The position numbers and the translations under genes are program-made. Below are positions 34,087 through 34,641 of a stretch of 34,641 nucleotides of DNA, piece after piece. Every line of letters starts with the position of its first letter. Position 1 is the first letter of the stretch. The DNA is from an uncultured Acidimicrobiales bacterium (GTDB lineage: Bacteria > Actinomycetota > Acidimicrobiia > Acidimicrobiales > UBA10347), in assembly GCA_937991435.1 (NCBI GenBank), contig CALKPY010000064.1:1-34641 (forward strand), in the 5' to 3' direction. The notes under the pieces were generated by a model. That model saw only the letters and a program-made list of their open reading frames with translations. It did no database searches and was not told the DNA's origin.

Positions 34087-34641
34087 CTAGCGAATCGGGA
34101 GAGTTGAACCATCGGGAAGCGTGAGATCGGCGGGATGGTCGACATCCCAGCCCAGACGGGGGTCGTGTACGACTCGCAGCCCTTGGCGGTGCCGCACGGC
34201 TTCGGTGGCATGGCGCAGGAACGACCCATTGCCATAGGCGAACCTGAAATCGACCGAGGTCGGAAGCACAAGCACGTTGGTTCCCGCCCGATGGCGGTCG
34301 GGAACGATGGTCACTCCGGGCCATCCGAATAGGGCGCCAAGACTTTGTGCGAGCGGAAGATCGCTGTGAGCCACAGCGACCTGTTCAATGCCGTCATCTC
34401 GGAGCTCGCCGAACCCGTTCTGAACGGCTCCGTTGAGTCCTGTTTGTGGACACCAGATGACACGGGCTCCGACCGACTCCGCCCATGTCGCGACTTCGGC
34501 ATCGTCGCAGCACACGGCCACGGCAAGGTCGTCTTGTTGTGCCTGCACCACGTGGGTGGCCATGGCCTGGGCAAGGTGAGCCCGTTCGAAGGGCTCGAGG
34601 GCGTCACTCAGGCGCACCTTGGCGAGGCCAAAGGCCTTGAC
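34087..34641 (-). CDS. cofC: 2-phospho-L-lactate guanylyltransferase CofC/FbiD (5' end outside window)
   Basis: The frame continues without a start to the right edge; 184 residues plus stop are visible. It begins VKAFGLAKVRLSDALEP, matching the nucleotide-binding N terminus of CofC (PVK...AK.RL). Later marks are VAHSDLPLAQSLGALF and VTIVPDRHRAGTNVLVLP, followed by FRFAYGNGSFLRHA and a C-terminal HPADL. The enzyme activates phospholactate or phosphoenolpyruvate with GTP in coenzyme F420 synthesis. An internal GTG at 34617 is unlikely to be the start because the conserved motif lies before it. F420 is common in actinobacteria, consistent with the proposed lineage. Confidence 0.88.
   Translation of the reverse strand, partial: VKAFGLAKVRLSDALEPFERAHLAQAMATHVVQAQQDDLAVAVCCDDAEVATWAESVGARVIWCPQTGLNGAVQNGFGELRDDGIEQVAVAHSDLPLAQSLGALFGWPGVTIVPDRHRAGTNVLVLPTSVDFRFAYGNGSFLRHATEAVRHRQGLRVVHDPRLGWDVDHPADLTLPDGSTLPIR

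Overview
The window is about 60% GC by eye, densely coded and without mobile elements. It looks like chromosomal housekeeping sequence from a high-GC actinobacterium, most likely of the class Acidimicrobiia. The lineage is inferred from an actinobacterial-type DapD, a CofC-type F420 enzyme, a mycobacterial-like CBS/CGS pair, a CIRCE-controlled groESL and the order rplM-rpsI-glmM-glmS-alr. No 16S gene or other phylogenetic marker is present to settle it.

Left edge (1-5909, minus): one very large alpha-2-macroglobulin-family lipoprotein gene that runs off the window. Its thioester site is degenerate. A 200-base divergent gap with a nested hairpin separates it from a long plus-strand block.

Plus-strand block (6110-20009): ribosomal proteins L13 and S9; GlmM and an oversized GlmS-like protein (UDP-GlcNAc supply); alanine racemase; a homologue of the tRNA-queuosine mannosyltransferase family; a self-cleaving P1-family peptidase; the tightly overlapped tRNA t6A cluster tsaE-tsaB-rimI-tsaD; then groES-groEL behind a perfect CIRCE operator and ending in a hairpin terminator. 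The themes are wall precursors, translation and tRNA modification, and protein folding.

Middle (20309-25897): a cytochrome c lipoprotein on a long Glu/Pro/Thr/Ala-repeat stalk, a small protein made of two copies of one unit, and a NUDIX hydrolase on the plus strand. These converge on a minus-strand operon, CBS - cystathionine gamma-synthase/lyase - MFS exporter, whose members overlap by 4 bases and which fits reverse transsulfuration.

Right part (25996-34641): a PAS-GGDEF-EAL cyclic-di-GMP protein and dapD; then a compact operon (ECF sigma factor, soluble zinc-finger anti-sigma factor, MscS-like membrane protein, small membrane protein) divergent from a second mechanosensitive-channel-like gene (32293-32982). 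Downstream of that gene is a gene-poor, strongly structured stretch (32995-33256) that ends in a textbook rho-independent terminator. It is the best candidate here for an undescribed non-coding RNA or a leader plus small ORF. The window closes with a PIG-L/LmbE deacetylase and the 3' part of cofC, both on minus.

Most neighbouring genes within operons overlap as ATGA or GTGA, which suggests translational coupling. I saw no tRNA, rRNA, CRISPR, insertion sequence or prophage signal.
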